Of a DNA stretch of 24,731 nt, positions 8,393 through 17,394 are shown piece by piece. The position numbers and the translations under genes were made by a program. Below the pieces are notes generated by a model, which was not told the DNA's origin, did not search any database, and saw only the letters and a program-made list of their open reading frames with translations. The first letter of the stretch is position 1; each line of letters begins with the position of its first letter. The stretch comes from SXXK01 sp046074645. GTDB lineage: Bacteria > Planctomycetota > Planctomycetia > Planctomycetales > Planctomycetaceae. The stretch spans positions 1 to 24,731 of the forward strand of contig JBJTOP010000173.1 in the NCBI GenBank assembly GCA_046074645.1, given 5' to 3'.

Positions 8393-10093
8393 TCAGCCCA
8401 CGGCGTTGAGGTTTTCGAGCCCCATTCGGGTGCAGTAATCGCCAAACGATTCGCTGCCGTTCCTGCCTGCTTTATAGGCGGTTAGCAGAGGAATCAGGGT
8501 TGGCACAAGGTCGTCCAGCGGAACCATGTCCCGATAGATGAACCCAAGCCTGGTTCCCTGAGGATTGCCACCGACAAAGACCGTGTACTTTCCGGCCGCT
8601 TTGCCGACCAGTCCGATGTCGGGCGTGTAGGGCCGAGCACAGCCGTTGGGGCAGCCAGTCATGTGAACGGCGATTCGGTGGTTCTGCAGCCCCAGCCTGG
8701 CAATTTCCACGTCGAGGCCATCGATCACCCCCGGGAGTGCTCTTTCGGATTCGGTGATTGATAAACCGCAGGTTGGGAACGCCGGGCAGGCAATTGCGTA
8801 GCGACGGATGAGCGACAGTTTTTCGACGGGGAGGATTCCGTGTTCATCGAGCAGGCGGTTGATTTCAGCTTTGTCGCTGGGATTAATGTCACAGAAGATC
8901 AGACTTTGCAGCGGAGTGAGCCGCACTTCCATTCCGAAGCGTTTCAGAATCGTTCGCAGTCCCGATTTGATGCGGAGGCTGCCGGAATCGTGAATCCGCC
9001 CATTTTCAATATTGATTCCGAGGAACAGCCGACCGTCACCCTGCTCGTGCCAGCCGAGGTGGTCATCGACGTCGGTAACATCGGCGGGATGCGGATCGGG
9101 AAGCGGCGCCCCAAAGTACTCTTCCACCTTTGCCTTGAATGCCGGCACTCCCCAGTCGGCGATGAGATATTTCAGTCGGGCGCGCTTGCGGTCTTCACGA
9201 TTACCGAAATCGCGCTGCACCTTCACAATGGCTTCAGCGACAGCGATGACCTGTTCCGGAGTTGCGAAGGTGATGCGTCGAGCGACCGCGGGGAAGGTCT
9301 TTTCGGCTGAAGGTGTCCGCCCCATACCGCCGCCGGCCAGCACGTTGTATCCAACGATGCGTCCGTCTTCGACAATCGCCAGCAGCCCAAGGTCCTGGGT
9401 GTAAAGATCGACACAATTGTCTTCCGGAAATCCAATTGCCATTTTGAATTTACGTGGCAGATACCGGGTGCCGTAGATTGGTTCTTCGACCGGACTGAAT
9501 TCGCTGACGTCTGTTTCAACACCCTCGTCATCCTTCAGCCAGATATCGAAATAGGACGTTGTTTTCGGCCGGAAGTGTTCGGCGATTTCGAGAGCCAGAG
9601 TCTGCACCTGGTCGCGCACGGGATTGTTTCGAATCGGGGCGGGACACGCCATGACGTTGCGATTCACATCGCCACAGGCGGCGAAGGTGGTGAGCTTAAT
9701 GCGGTTGATTTCGCGAATCGATTCGCGAAGCCTGGATTTGAGCACACCGTGAAGCTGCAGCCCCTGGCGACTGGTGATTCGCAAGGTGCCGTTGGCAAGC
9801 ACATCGCAGAGGTCCAGTTCCGCAAGCAGCTGTTCAGCAGTGAGACGACCACCAGGAATACGTGTACGAACCATGCAGCTGTACTGCTTGCCGGATGGCT
9901 TGCCATCTTCGCCTTTGGATTTTCGGGCGTCGCGATCGTCCTGAAGATAGGAGCCATGATGTTTGAGCAGTGTGGCGGCGTCGTCAGAGAATTCCGGCAG
10001 GTCATTGGCCAGCTCTGTTGCGAGCGAGCCACGGAGCTGGTGCGAGGATTCCTTGAGCAGTTCGACTTTGCTGGGTTTTTGTGGTGTGGACAT
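8393..10093 (-). CDS. sir: Sulfite reductase, siroheme/[4Fe-4S] (nitrite/sulfite reductase family)
   Basis: A 566-residue hemoprotein predicted to reduce sulfite to sulfide by six electrons for cysteine synthesis. The paired cysteine signature holding the iron-sulfur cluster and siroheme is complete: CPAFPTC (C436, C442) and CPNGC (C481, C485). The sequence has two ferredoxin-like repeats, and GTLRITSRQGLQLHG near 102-116 is typical. CPAFPTCGLS resembles sulfite rather than nitrite reductases (compare the CxAFPTC of CysI), so I favour sulfite, but nitrite is not excluded. No CysJ-type flavoprotein is adjacent, so the electron donor may be ferredoxin or a distant flavoprotein. It is the last gene of a minus-strand run, 64 nt after rnhA. 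It converges with the FHA gene, and the 163-bp gap shows no strong terminator. Confidence 0.9.
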   Translation of the reverse strand: MSTPQKPSKVELLKESSHQLRGSLATELANDLPEFSDDAATLLKHHGSYLQDDRDARKSKGEDGKPSGKQYSCMVRTRIPGGRLTAEQLLAELDLCDVLANGTLRITSRQGLQLHGVLKSRLRESIREINRIKLTTFAACGDVNRNVMACPAPIRNNPVRDQVQTLALEIAEHFRPKTTSYFDIWLKDDEGVETDVSEFSPVEEPIYGTRYLPRKFKMAIGFPEDNCVDLYTQDLGLLAIVEDGRIVGYNVLAGGGMGRTPSAEKTFPAVARRITFATPEQVIAVAEAIVKVQRDFGNREDRKRARLKYLIADWGVPAFKAKVEEYFGAPLPDPHPADVTDVDDHLGWHEQGDGRLFLGINIENGRIHDSGSLRIKSGLRTILKRFGMEVRLTPLQSLIFCDINPSDKAEINRLLDEHGILPVEKLSLIRRYAIACPAFPTCGLSITESERALPGVIDGLDVEIARLGLQNHRIAVHMTGCPNGCARPYTPDIGLVGKAAGKYTVFVGGNPQGTRLGFIYRDMVPLDDLVPTLIPLLTAYKAGRNGSESFGDYCTRMGLENLNAVG

Positions 10094-10157
10094 GGTTGGG
10101 TGCAGAAAGAAGGTCTTTGGAGAAATTTACGATTTGCGGCGGGAACGTTGGAGGATC

Positions 10158-10640
10158 TTAGCCGGGGGACGACTTTGCGGCGCTGGCTGCTGCGACGGCG
10201 AGTTTGTCGCAGCGTTCGTTTTCCGGGTGACCGGCATGTCCCCGAACCAGAGTGAACGAGACGGAGTGCCGAGCGAGGAGCTGGTCGAGCACCTGCCAGC
10301 GATCGACGTTGGAAATTGGCACGAGCTGACGACCATCACGTCGCTTCCAGCCGTTCCGCTTCCAGCCTGGCAGCCATTCAGAACACCCCCTGGCCACGTA
10401 GGAACTGTCGGTGACCACTTCGACACGGGATTTGCGTGTGAGCACTTTCAGGCCTTCGATGACGGCCTGCATTTCCATCTGGTTGTTGGTGGTGAGCGCT
10501 TCACCACCGCTGAATTCCTTTTCACTGCCCGTAGCAGGGTGTCGCAGAATACAACCCCATCCGCCCGGGCCGGGATTGCCGCTGCAGGCACCGTCTGTGA
10601 AGAGTTGTACAAAGGGAAGCTGTGTTGGTTCACCAGTCAT
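10158..10640 (-). CDS. rnhA: Ribonuclease HI
   Basis: A 160-residue endonuclease that cuts the RNA strand of RNA-DNA hybrids, for example Okazaki primers and R-loops. All four catalytic acids are present: D16 in FTDGACSGNPG, E56 in NNQMEM, D78 in VTDSSY, and D145 in NERCDKLA. The flexible catalytic histidine is H135 in VRGHAGHPEN. The basic loop WKRNGWKRRDG is also present. Length matches the family. The gene starts 21 nt after infA and precedes sulfite reductase, so the three are probably cotranscribed. Confidence 0.97.
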   Translation of the reverse strand: MTGEPTQLPFVQLFTDGACSGNPGPGGWGCILRHPATGSEKEFSGGEALTTNNQMEMQAVIEGLKVLTRKSRVEVVTDSSYVARGCSEWLPGWKRNGWKRRDGRQLVPISNVDRWQVLDQLLARHSVSFTLVRGHAGHPENERCDKLAVAAASAAKSSPG

Positions 10641-10661
10641 TGGCGAAGCCTGCTGACCTGA

Positions 10662-10880
10662 TTACTTTTCGCGGTACACGATGCGACCGCGTTTGAAGTC
10701 GTACGGGGACACTTCCACGACAACCCGGTCCCCGGGAACGATACGGATAAAGTGTTTCCGCATCTTTCCTGCCACGTGGGCCATCACCTGATGTCCCGTT
10801 TCAAGTTCGACGCGGAACTGAGTGTTCGCGAGCGCCTCGATCACATTGCCTTCGACCTGAATCGCTTCTTCCTTCGACAT
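10662..10880 (-). CDS. infA: Translation initiation factor IF-1
   Basis: A 72-residue OB-fold protein that binds the 30S A site during initiation, beside IF-2 and IF-3. The whole sequence fits the family: MSKEEAIQVEGNV at the start, then ELETGHQVMAHVAGKMRKH, then a C-terminal GDRVVVEVSPYDFKRGRI followed by YREK. The frame is open for 34 more codons upstream, but ATG 10880 gives the exact family length and N-terminus. In most bacteria infA lies beside secY and rpmJ. Here it sits between truD and rnhA. Confidence 0.98.
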   Translation of the reverse strand: MSKEEAIQVEGNVIEALANTQFRVELETGHQVMAHVAGKMRKHFIRIVPGDRVVVEVSPYDFKRGRIVYREK

Positions 10881-10962
10881 TCGACGAACTTCTTTCACCC
10901 ATTGCCGGTTGTTTGAACAGGACTGACCACGCCTCAAATAGTGACAATCACACCACGGAAAC

Positions 10963-12147
10963 TCAAGGTCCATTTCCCCCACTGACGTCCAAATCGGTGG
11001 AAATGCCGTTTTTCATCTCATTTTCAGCAGGAGTCGTTTCTGGCAGCTCCTGTTGAACCCCTGCATCCTCAGCTCCACCAACGTCCTCCACTTCAGCCGC
11101 GATCTCACGCAGCAGGGCTGTGGCATAAGTTCCTGAACTGAGCACAAAAGCGAGGACGAGGCAACCGTCCGGCTCCAGCTTCACCGAGCCCTCCAGAGGG
11201 AACTCAAGGCATTTCCGTCGCCCTCCGGACGTGATGCGGGAAAATCGGGTGAAGTCCCGCCAGCTGGTGCCGAGCAGTCCAAGGGCCCGCTCTTCGGACT
11301 GCAGTACGCTCCCGGCAGAACGCACCATTTCAGGGCCTGGGAGGGGACCAGCCGGGAGAAAACCGGAGGTGTCTCGGCCCTCCGTCAGCAGAAATGGCTT
11401 GATCCCGCCCTGCCGAATCACGACGTCGCCTGGCTGGGGGAGGCCCGCGTTGTCAGCCACAACGCGTTCCGCAAGGACCAGATTGAAGATTCCGCTCTGC
11501 ACTGCGTTGAGCACCAGACGAGTCATGCTGCGGGACTGGTTTTCAGGCCAGTAGTCCCTGGGGAGGCGGCCACGAAGCAGCCGGAGGCCGTCCTGAATGG
11601 TGCTGCCACCCCGACCAAAACGCTGCACACCGTAGTAGTTGGGAAAGCCTTTTGACTGGAGTTGTTCGAGCCGCGTCTGCACGTGCGTTCGGTCAGCTTC
11701 AGTCCAGACAGAGTCGTCGGCCGGGGCTAATCGCAGAGCGAAACGGTTACCCTGCAGATGCCCTGTCCGCAGCTTGTTTTTGTGGAAACTGACAGAGATG
11801 ACTCGCAGGCCCGGACGCGCGATAGCGGATGCCGCAGTGGCGAAGCGTCCGGGGATTGAAACGAACTGCCGTGTCACGGCCCAGCGGTCTTTTTGTCCGG
11901 CAACGCCAATGTCAACCGCCCGAATTCCGAGAGCTTCACCAAAGGTGGCAATGACCTGCTGCGTTGTCAGGCCGCGTTTCTCAATCCACAGCCACGCATG
12001 GTCACCGCTTCCCGACGGTTGGTACAGCGGCAGTTCTTCAACCTCGAAGTCCTCTGGGGAGCGGCGGATGAGCACCTTTCCCAACACTGGAGCGTGCATC
12101 CGTGGCGGATCCAGAATTTGCTGAATTGTCTCCTCAGGCACCGGCAT
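10963..12147 (-). CDS. truD: tRNA pseudouridine(13) synthase TruD
   Basis: A 394-residue enzyme expected to isomerise U13 of tRNA-Glu to pseudouridine. Family marks are PEDFEVEELP at ~31-40, the catalytic aspartate D87 in AGQKDRWAVTRQ, NKLRTGHLQGNRF, and FPNYYGVQRFGRGG. The start is uncertain. ATG 12147 (MPVPEETIQQ) gives a compact N-terminus. A GTG at 12231 would add 28 residues of non-conserved, serine/asparagine-rich sequence and overlap the upstream peptidase stop by 8 nt, which could mean translational coupling. Neither start has a clear Shine-Dalgarno. The last ~45 residues (acidic, EDVGGAEDAGVQ onward) are non-conserved. infA follows after 82 nt. Confidence 0.93.
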   Translation of the reverse strand: MPVPEETIQQILDPPRMHAPVLGKVLIRRSPEDFEVEELPLYQPSGSGDHAWLWIEKRGLTTQQVIATFGEALGIRAVDIGVAGQKDRWAVTRQFVSIPGRFATAASAIARPGLRVISVSFHKNKLRTGHLQGNRFALRLAPADDSVWTEADRTHVQTRLEQLQSKGFPNYYGVQRFGRGGSTIQDGLRLLRGRLPRDYWPENQSRSMTRLVLNAVQSGIFNLVLAERVVADNAGLPQPGDVVIRQGGIKPFLLTEGRDTSGFLPAGPLPGPEMVRSAGSVLQSEERALGLLGTSWRDFTRFSRITSGGRRKCLEFPLEGSVKLEPDGCLVLAFVLSSGTYATALLREIAAEVEDVGGAEDAGVQQELPETTPAENEMKNGISTDLDVSGGNGP

Positions 12148-12223
12148 GGACGAACTCGATATGGCTGGATTGCTGTTGTGTGATCGCCCGAGAACGGTCG
12201 CCCGGGCGGATGGGGGCTGCGGA

Positions 12224-15200
12224 TCAGTCACGGGAACCGGGAGTGACTTTGAAGGTCAGTATCTGGTCGCCACGGCGGACGGAAACTTCCGTTTCCTGCC
12301 CTGACTTGAGTGCTTCAATGGCGTAGGTGTAGTCGTAGATGTTCTTTACATCTCTGCCCGCCAGTTTAACGATCACGTCGCCCCCACGGACTCCTGCTTT
12401 CTCGGCGGGACCACCCTTCGCCACGCCACTCAGAAGTACTCCTTCAATGTCGGACTGAGCATAGTCGGGGACGCTGCCAAGCCACGCTCTGAGACTGGCT
12501 CGCCGTTCCCCCTCTTTCGGTCGCTCCTGGGCTGCGTAACGCGGAGGCTGGTTCATGGAGACCAGCTGACGACAGACGAGACTCATGAGTTGACCGATTC
12601 GGGAGATGCCTTCGTAGTTGAGCTTTTCGGGAGTGTCGCGGGGCGTGTGATATTCGCCGTGATTGCCAGTGAAGGCGGACAGTATCGGTACTCCGTGCAG
12701 AAAGAACACACTGGCGTCCGTTGGCAGATAGCTGTCGTTCTGCAGGGAGATATTCAGCCCCAGCGGCACGTTGGCACGTTCCACCAGACTTTGCCAGACA
12801 GGACTACTGCCAATGCCCTGCAGAACAAGGCGTTCCTGGAGCCGTCCGACCATGTCCATGTTGAGACAGGCAGCGATGTAGAGATTGAGTCCTCCGGTAT
12901 TCGGCCCGCTGAGCGGATCCTGTTTCGGAGCAGCAGTTTCTGAGCCATTCGGCTGGGCTGCGGCTTCCGCTGCGGCGGCGTGCTGTGAGAACAGCGTTTC
13001 AAGGGATTTGACGTAGTGGCTTGAACCAAGCAGCCCCAGTTCTTCGCCGGACCAGGCTGCAAACACCAGATCCCGCTGACCTTCGAGCTGACCGGACTGT
13101 TTGGCGTTTGCGAGCGCCTCAGCGATCTGCATCATCGCGGTCACTCCGGATGCATTATCGTCGGCTCCGAAGTGAATGGATGATTTTTCATTGTCGCGGG
13201 CCAGCGAGTTACCGCTGATGCCGGTGCCGAGATGATCGATGTGGGCACCGACCACCACGATCTGACCGGCAGGCGAATCATTGAGCTGCAGCCGTCCCAG
13301 AACATTGCGTCCCTTTTTCTTTTCATGCTGGATTTCAATGGTGGCGGCCAATTGGATACCGGTGAGCGGATAACCGATTGCCGGTTCACCGGAATCAAGC
13401 TTTGCCTGAACCGTTTTCAGTTCTTTGCCACGCTGTGCGAACCACGCGGCTGCGACGTCGTCTGAAATGCTGACGACAGGCAGGCCCGCGCCAGCCAGTG
13501 AACCGTCAAACTGCAGCGGCACAAGTTGTTCACGGACGCCGGAGCTGGGGCCGCTGACGACAATCAGCCCCTTTGCACCCAGATCGCGAGCCTGCATCGC
13601 TTTGAATCGCAGACTGGAAAAACGGCTGAAATGCTGGCGACGTTCAGGCGTGAGCTGTTCAGGGAGGAACCGGAACGCCAGCACCCATTTGTCCTTGACA
13701 TCGAGGTGCACGTAGGAGTCGTATTCTTCGTGTCCTTCCACCGCAGGAACTCGCAGACCGTAACCCGCGAAGACCACATCAGCAGCTTCGACAGTGGCGT
13801 TGGCGGAAAACGCAACGGGCCGGTAGTCGGAGTGCAGCTGCAGACTTTTTCCTGAACTGGAGGCGGAGTTATTGGGGCCGGCAGAAACGCCGCTGGTGAA
13901 TTCGAATTCCTGAAACCACGTGTCGTTGTCCCCGGCTGGCACCAGTCCCAGAGTTTCAAAGTGCAGGGCCACGTAATTGGTGGCCAGCTGTTCGCCTTTG
14001 GTTCCGGTGAGCCGTCCACCCAGCTGGGGACGACAGAGATATTCAACGTGACGCACAGCATCTGCAGGGGCGAAATCGCCGCGTCCTTCCACGCCGGCAG
14101 CCATGACTCTGCCAGGCTGGGTTGTGGCCGCGGATTCAGCGGGAGCAGAATCCAGTCCGAGCAGTTCGAGGGCCTGCTGGTGATTCCAGTCGGCAAGGAA
14201 AATCTGCGACTGGTTGTTGGCGGTTCGGCCCGCAGTCCATGCCAGCTGAGTACCATCAGGACTGAACACCGGGAGCCCGTCAAACCCAGGCGTGTGACTG
14301 ACTCGCACGGGCTCTTTGCCGCCAGCCGCATCGATCAGGTACAGTTCAAAGTTGGCAAACCCGTGTCTGTTTGTGGTGAAGATCAGATAGCGACCGCTGG
14401 GGTGATAGTAGGGCGCCCAGGACATCGCTTCGAGTCGGGTGAGCTGCTGCTCGTTGGAGCCATCGATGTTCATCGTCATGATCTCAGCCGTCGCGCCGTT
14501 TTCTGCAAAACGTCGCCAGCAGATGCGTTTGCCGTCCGGGCTGAAGAAAGGGCCGCCGTCGTAACCCGGAGAATTGGTGAGCCGCCGCACATTGCTGCCG
14601 TCGGCGTTCATGATATAGATTTCGTTGGCCCACGCCGGGTCCAGCTCGAAGGCCTTCTTTTGGGCGTCGTTCAGCGTTTCTGAATAGGCGGAGCGATTGG
14701 AGGCAAAGGCAATCAGCCGGCCGTCGGGCGACCAGGACCCTTCAGCATCATAGCCGCGTTCGCGGGTGAGCGGCTGACAGGCTTTGGAATTCAGATCGTA
14801 CTGGTAAATGTCATAGTATTCGTCGTAGTCCCATGCGTAACGCCGTTCCTTACCAGAGGACCGCATGGCGATTTCATCTGCCTGTTCCTTCTGAGCATCG
14901 GGGTCATCCTGAGTGGACGCGTAGAGTACTTTGGTACCGTCAGGGTGAATCCAGGCGCAGGTTGTTTTTCCGGTTCCGGGAGAAATCCGCTGCGTGTCGC
15001 CGGTATCGAGGTCCATCAGGTAGATCTGGAAAAACGGATTGCCCGGTTCGCGTTCGCTTTGGAAGATCATCCATCGGCCATCGGCGCTGAAATAGCTTTC
15101 GCCTGCGCGGCGACCTTCGTAGGTCAGCTGACGGACGCGGGAAATGAGCCGGGCTTCAAGCCGTTTTGCGGCAGCGGGGTCGGTCGCGGTGACGTCAGCG

Positions 15201-15337
15201 TCCGCGGTGGCCGCGGGCGCAGCGGGTTGCTGAGCATTGAGGGGGGGAGTTGAACATGAACTCCAGATGACCGGCAGCAAAAGCAGGCAGGACAGGAGTC
15301 GTGAGGAGAACGGGGTCGTTGAGAGCCTGTGTGTCAC
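12224..15337 (-). CDS. Exported M28-family metallopeptidase with PD40 repeats, PA-like region and PDZ domain
   Basis: A 1037-residue secreted di-zinc peptidase, probably an aminopeptidase. Residues 1-36 are a signal peptide. A cysteine at 28 (SSC) is a weak lipoprotein candidate, as the lipobox is poor. Residues ~65-395 hold TolB-like PD40 repeats (SPDG/HPDG/FSPDG motifs near 85, 131, 203, 266, 313, 359), likely a beta-propeller. Residues ~515-660 are a protease-associated-like region. The M28 domain has all ligands: H699 in GAHIDHLG, D726 in GADDNASG, E765-E766 in SGEELG, D828 in NMDMVG, and H897 in GEYHTPRD. Residues ~783-815 are an Ala/Pro-rich insertion. Residues ~960-1037 are a PDZ domain. 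The start is GTG with GGAG eight bases upstream. It probably heads the truD-infA-rnhA-sir run. Confidence 0.92.
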   Translation of the reverse strand: MTHRLSTTPFSSRLLSCLLLLPVIWSSCSTPPLNAQQPAAPAATADADVTATDPAAAKRLEARLISRVRQLTYEGRRAGESYFSADGRWMIFQSEREPGNPFFQIYLMDLDTGDTQRISPGTGKTTCAWIHPDGTKVLYASTQDDPDAQKEQADEIAMRSSGKERRYAWDYDEYYDIYQYDLNSKACQPLTRERGYDAEGSWSPDGRLIAFASNRSAYSETLNDAQKKAFELDPAWANEIYIMNADGSNVRRLTNSPGYDGGPFFSPDGKRICWRRFAENGATAEIMTMNIDGSNEQQLTRLEAMSWAPYYHPSGRYLIFTTNRHGFANFELYLIDAAGGKEPVRVSHTPGFDGLPVFSPDGTQLAWTAGRTANNQSQIFLADWNHQQALELLGLDSAPAESAATTQPGRVMAAGVEGRGDFAPADAVRHVEYLCRPQLGGRLTGTKGEQLATNYVALHFETLGLVPAGDNDTWFQEFEFTSGVSAGPNNSASSSGKSLQLHSDYRPVAFSANATVEAADVVFAGYGLRVPAVEGHEEYDSYVHLDVKDKWVLAFRFLPEQLTPERRQHFSRFSSLRFKAMQARDLGAKGLIVVSGPSSGVREQLVPLQFDGSLAGAGLPVVSISDDVAAAWFAQRGKELKTVQAKLDSGEPAIGYPLTGIQLAATIEIQHEKKKGRNVLGRLQLNDSPAGQIVVVGAHIDHLGTGISGNSLARDNEKSSIHFGADDNASGVTAMMQIAEALANAKQSGQLEGQRDLVFAAWSGEELGLLGSSHYVKSLETLFSQHAAAAEAAAQPNGSETAAPKQDPLSGPNTGGLNLYIAACLNMDMVGRLQERLVLQGIGSSPVWQSLVERANVPLGLNISLQNDSYLPTDASVFFLHGVPILSAFTGNHGEYHTPRDTPEKLNYEGISRIGQLMSLVCRQLVSMNQPPRYAAQERPKEGERRASLRAWLGSVPDYAQSDIEGVLLSGVAKGGPAEKAGVRGGDVIVKLAGRDVKNIYDYTYAIEALKSGQETEVSVRRGDQILTFKVTPGSRD

Positions 15338-15519
15338 GGCGAAGTCTCCGGCGAAGCACGGCGGGTGAGGAACAGAAATGGTCAGAAGTCTATATGCGTC
15401 CCGTCGGTATTTTCCATTGCTGGCAGCGGACCGTTCCAGGCTGCGGAGGGCGGCTGGAGGAAATTCCCGGAAAATGTGAACGGACAGCGGAGCTGGACAG
15501 GCGGAGCAGTCGGTCAGTG

Positions 15520-15550
15520 AAAAAAAAAGGCCGCTGCTGTGGCAGCGGCC
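15520..15550 (-). terminator. Intrinsic terminator of rpsT
   Basis: GGCCGCTGC (15529-15537) pairs perfectly with GCAGCGGCC (15542-15550) around a 4-nt loop, giving a 9-bp G+C-rich stem. On the minus strand a run of nine T (15528-15520) follows immediately. It lies 27 nt after the rpsT stop and separates rpsT from the peptidase gene. Confidence 0.9.
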
Positions 15551-15577
15551 CGTGCGGACGACTTTGGATGTACAGCA

Positions 15578-15850
15578 TCAGCCGACGAAGGTTTTCTTCT
15601 TGAGGGCTGCGAGTCGTGATTTCACGCGGGAGGCGGTGTTTTTGTGGATGAGTTTCTTTGCGGCGGCCTGATCGAGGGCCTTGGTGACGAGGGAAAACTG
15701 GGCGTCTGCAGTTTCCTGAGTGGGTTTGGTGGCCAGCAGGGCACGGAATCGCTTTACGGTCGTGCGCAGGGCGGAACGCTGCTGGCGATTGCGTTCGCGA
15801 CGGACATTTGCTTTACGAAGAGACTTTTCGGCGGACGCTGAATTGGGCAT
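15578..15850 (-). CDS. rpsT: 30S ribosomal protein S20
   Basis: A 90-residue basic helical protein that binds 16S rRNA early in 30S assembly. Family features are the N-terminal MPNSASAEKSLRKANVRR, the RNRQQRSALRTTVKRF helix, and the C-terminal KKLIHKNTASRVKSRLAAL. Length is usual. It is monocistronic: a strong intrinsic terminator follows, and the upstream neighbour floA runs the other way. No obvious Shine-Dalgarno precedes the ATG. Confidence 0.98.
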   Translation of the reverse strand: MPNSASAEKSLRKANVRRERNRQQRSALRTTVKRFRALLATKPTQETADAQFSLVTKALDQAAAKKLIHKNTASRVKSRLAALKKKTFVG

Positions 15851-16137
15851 AACGGTATCGGAAATTCAAGGAGAAACGGACCGGAAAGCGTCGAGGCGAC
15901 TTCAGCCGCCCCGTGAACAACCCGGCATGATATCCGGGAGCCGGAAAAATTTCCAGCCTCATCGGCAGAAAGTCGTCCCTGATCCAGCGAAATTGAGAAT
16001 TGGTCGGGTAAATCCCCTGGAAAGTCACTTCCGAACGCTTTTCCATCTGAAAGTTCCCCGCTACACTCGACAGCGTAGTCCGCATCATTCGCATGATCCC
16101 CAGATGCATCCAGTGCCGGATGCCCGCACAACCGCCC

Positions 16138-16141
16138 GGAG
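16138..16141 (+). promoter_or_regulatory. Shine-Dalgarno fixing the floA start
   Basis: GGAG seven bases before the ATG at 16149. It selects this start over the in-frame ATG at 16104 and over a much longer upstream open frame that has no family similarity. Confidence 0.55.
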
Positions 16142-16148
16142 CCGACTC

Positions 16149-17150
16149 ATGCTGCAACTGATTACCGAAAATGCTCACAGTCTGGCATTCCTCGAAAACG
16201 CCGGTTTCCTGCAGGTTCTTCTCGGTGTCGTTCTGCTCTTTTTCGGCCTGCTGTCGCTCGGCTTCCTGATCATGTTTGCGTCCGTGGCGTCGCTCTGGTT
16301 TCGGGCCTACATGTCGGGCGCCGCGATTGGTCCGATCCAGCTGGTGATCATGAGTCTCAAGAAAATCAGCCCCCAGGTCATCGTGGATTCGCGGATCATG
16401 TCCGTTCAGGCGGGCCTTGGAGAAATGATCTCCACAAACGCGATGGAGTCCCACATGCTGGCGGGTGGCCGTGTTCCACTGGTGGTCAAAGCCATGATTG
16501 CTGCCAAAGGTGCTCGCATCCTGCTCGACTGGAACACAGCAGCTGCCATCGATCTGGCAGGTCGCAATGTGCTTGAGGCTGTGCAGACAAGTGTTCGCAC
16601 CAAGGTGATTGACTGTCCTGATGCCGGTCGCAATCCGTCCCGGCCAACTCTTGACGGCATCGCCAAAGACGGCATTCAGCTCAAAGCCAAAGCCCGGGTG
16701 ACCGTCAGAACCAACATCACCCAGCTGATCGGCGGCGCCACCGAAGAAACCGTTATTGCTCGCGTCGGCGAAGGCATCGTATCCGCCATCGGATCCTGCG
16801 AAACCCACAAAGAAGTGCTCGCCAATCCGATGCTGATTGCCAAAGCCGTGCTCGCCAAAGGACTCGATTCCCAAACCGCCTATGAAATCGTTTCGATTGA
16901 CATCGCTGACATCGACGTCGGTGATAACGTGGGCGCGCGTCTGCAGGCCGATCAGGCCGAGGCCGATATGCGGATCGCCCGAGCGCTCGCTGAAGAACGC
17001 CGTGCGGCCGCCGTGGCACATGAACAGGAAATGCGCGCACTCACGCAGGAAAATCAGGCCGAAGTGCTGCTCGCCGAAGCCGAAGTTCCCCGCGCCATGG
17101 CCGGCGCCTATCGCCGTGGAGTGCTCCGGGCAGTCGAAAAGGCAACTTGA
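16149..17150 (+). CDS. floA: Flotillin-like protein FloA
   Basis: A 333-residue membrane scaffold of the YqfA/FloA family, about the length of the Bacillus subtilis protein. FloA proteins organise membrane microdomains. Residues ~18-50 are a long hydrophobic hairpin or membrane helix. A conserved PHB/SPFH-like core follows: ISPQVIVDSRIMSVQAGL, KAMIAAKGARI, DLAGRNVLEAVQTSVRTKVI, KARVTVRTNITQLIGGATEE. The C-terminal ~80 residues are Ala/Glu-rich and predicted coiled coil, with the typical ARLQADQAEADMRIARA and AMAGAYRRG. It is divergent from rpsT across a ~300-bp gap. An NfeD-type partner, often seen with flotillins, is not in the window. Confidence 0.95.
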   Translation: MLQLITENAHSLAFLENAGFLQVLLGVVLLFFGLLSLGFLIMFASVASLWFRAYMSGAAIGPIQLVIMSLKKISPQVIVDSRIMSVQAGLGEMISTNAMESHMLAGGRVPLVVKAMIAAKGARILLDWNTAAAIDLAGRNVLEAVQTSVRTKVIDCPDAGRNPSRPTLDGIAKDGIQLKAKARVTVRTNITQLIGGATEETVIARVGEGIVSAIGSCETHKEVLANPMLIAKAVLAKGLDSQTAYEIVSIDIADIDVGDNVGARLQADQAEADMRIARALAEERRAAAVAHEQEMRALTQENQAEVLLAEAEVPRAMAGAYRRGVLRAVEKAT

Positions 17151-17394
17151 GCCCTTTATTCAAATAAACGTCACTCACAGAAACATTCCGGCCGACACAG
17201 CCGCAATCTCTCTGCAAACTCAACAAATCTCAAACTGCTCCCAACCCCGCTGCACGTCCCGCCACCTTCACTGGACAGCCCCCAATTCGCGAAGACCGCT
17301 TGAGAATCCGCAAAAACAGGCGTAGACTTCCGGTGCTGTCTGATTCATCGATCATCGGCACACGTCTGCCTGATCACCTTTCCCCCCAATCCTC

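Noticed and set aside
15720..16148. Upstream extension of floA by up to 143 codons
   Set aside because: It overlaps rpsT on the other strand and has no family similarity. GGAG before 16149 gives the family-length start.
15813..17021. A 402-codon minus-strand frame opposite floA
   Set aside because: The plus strand encodes an unmistakable FloA. The antisense translation is His/Gly/Asp-rich with no motif.
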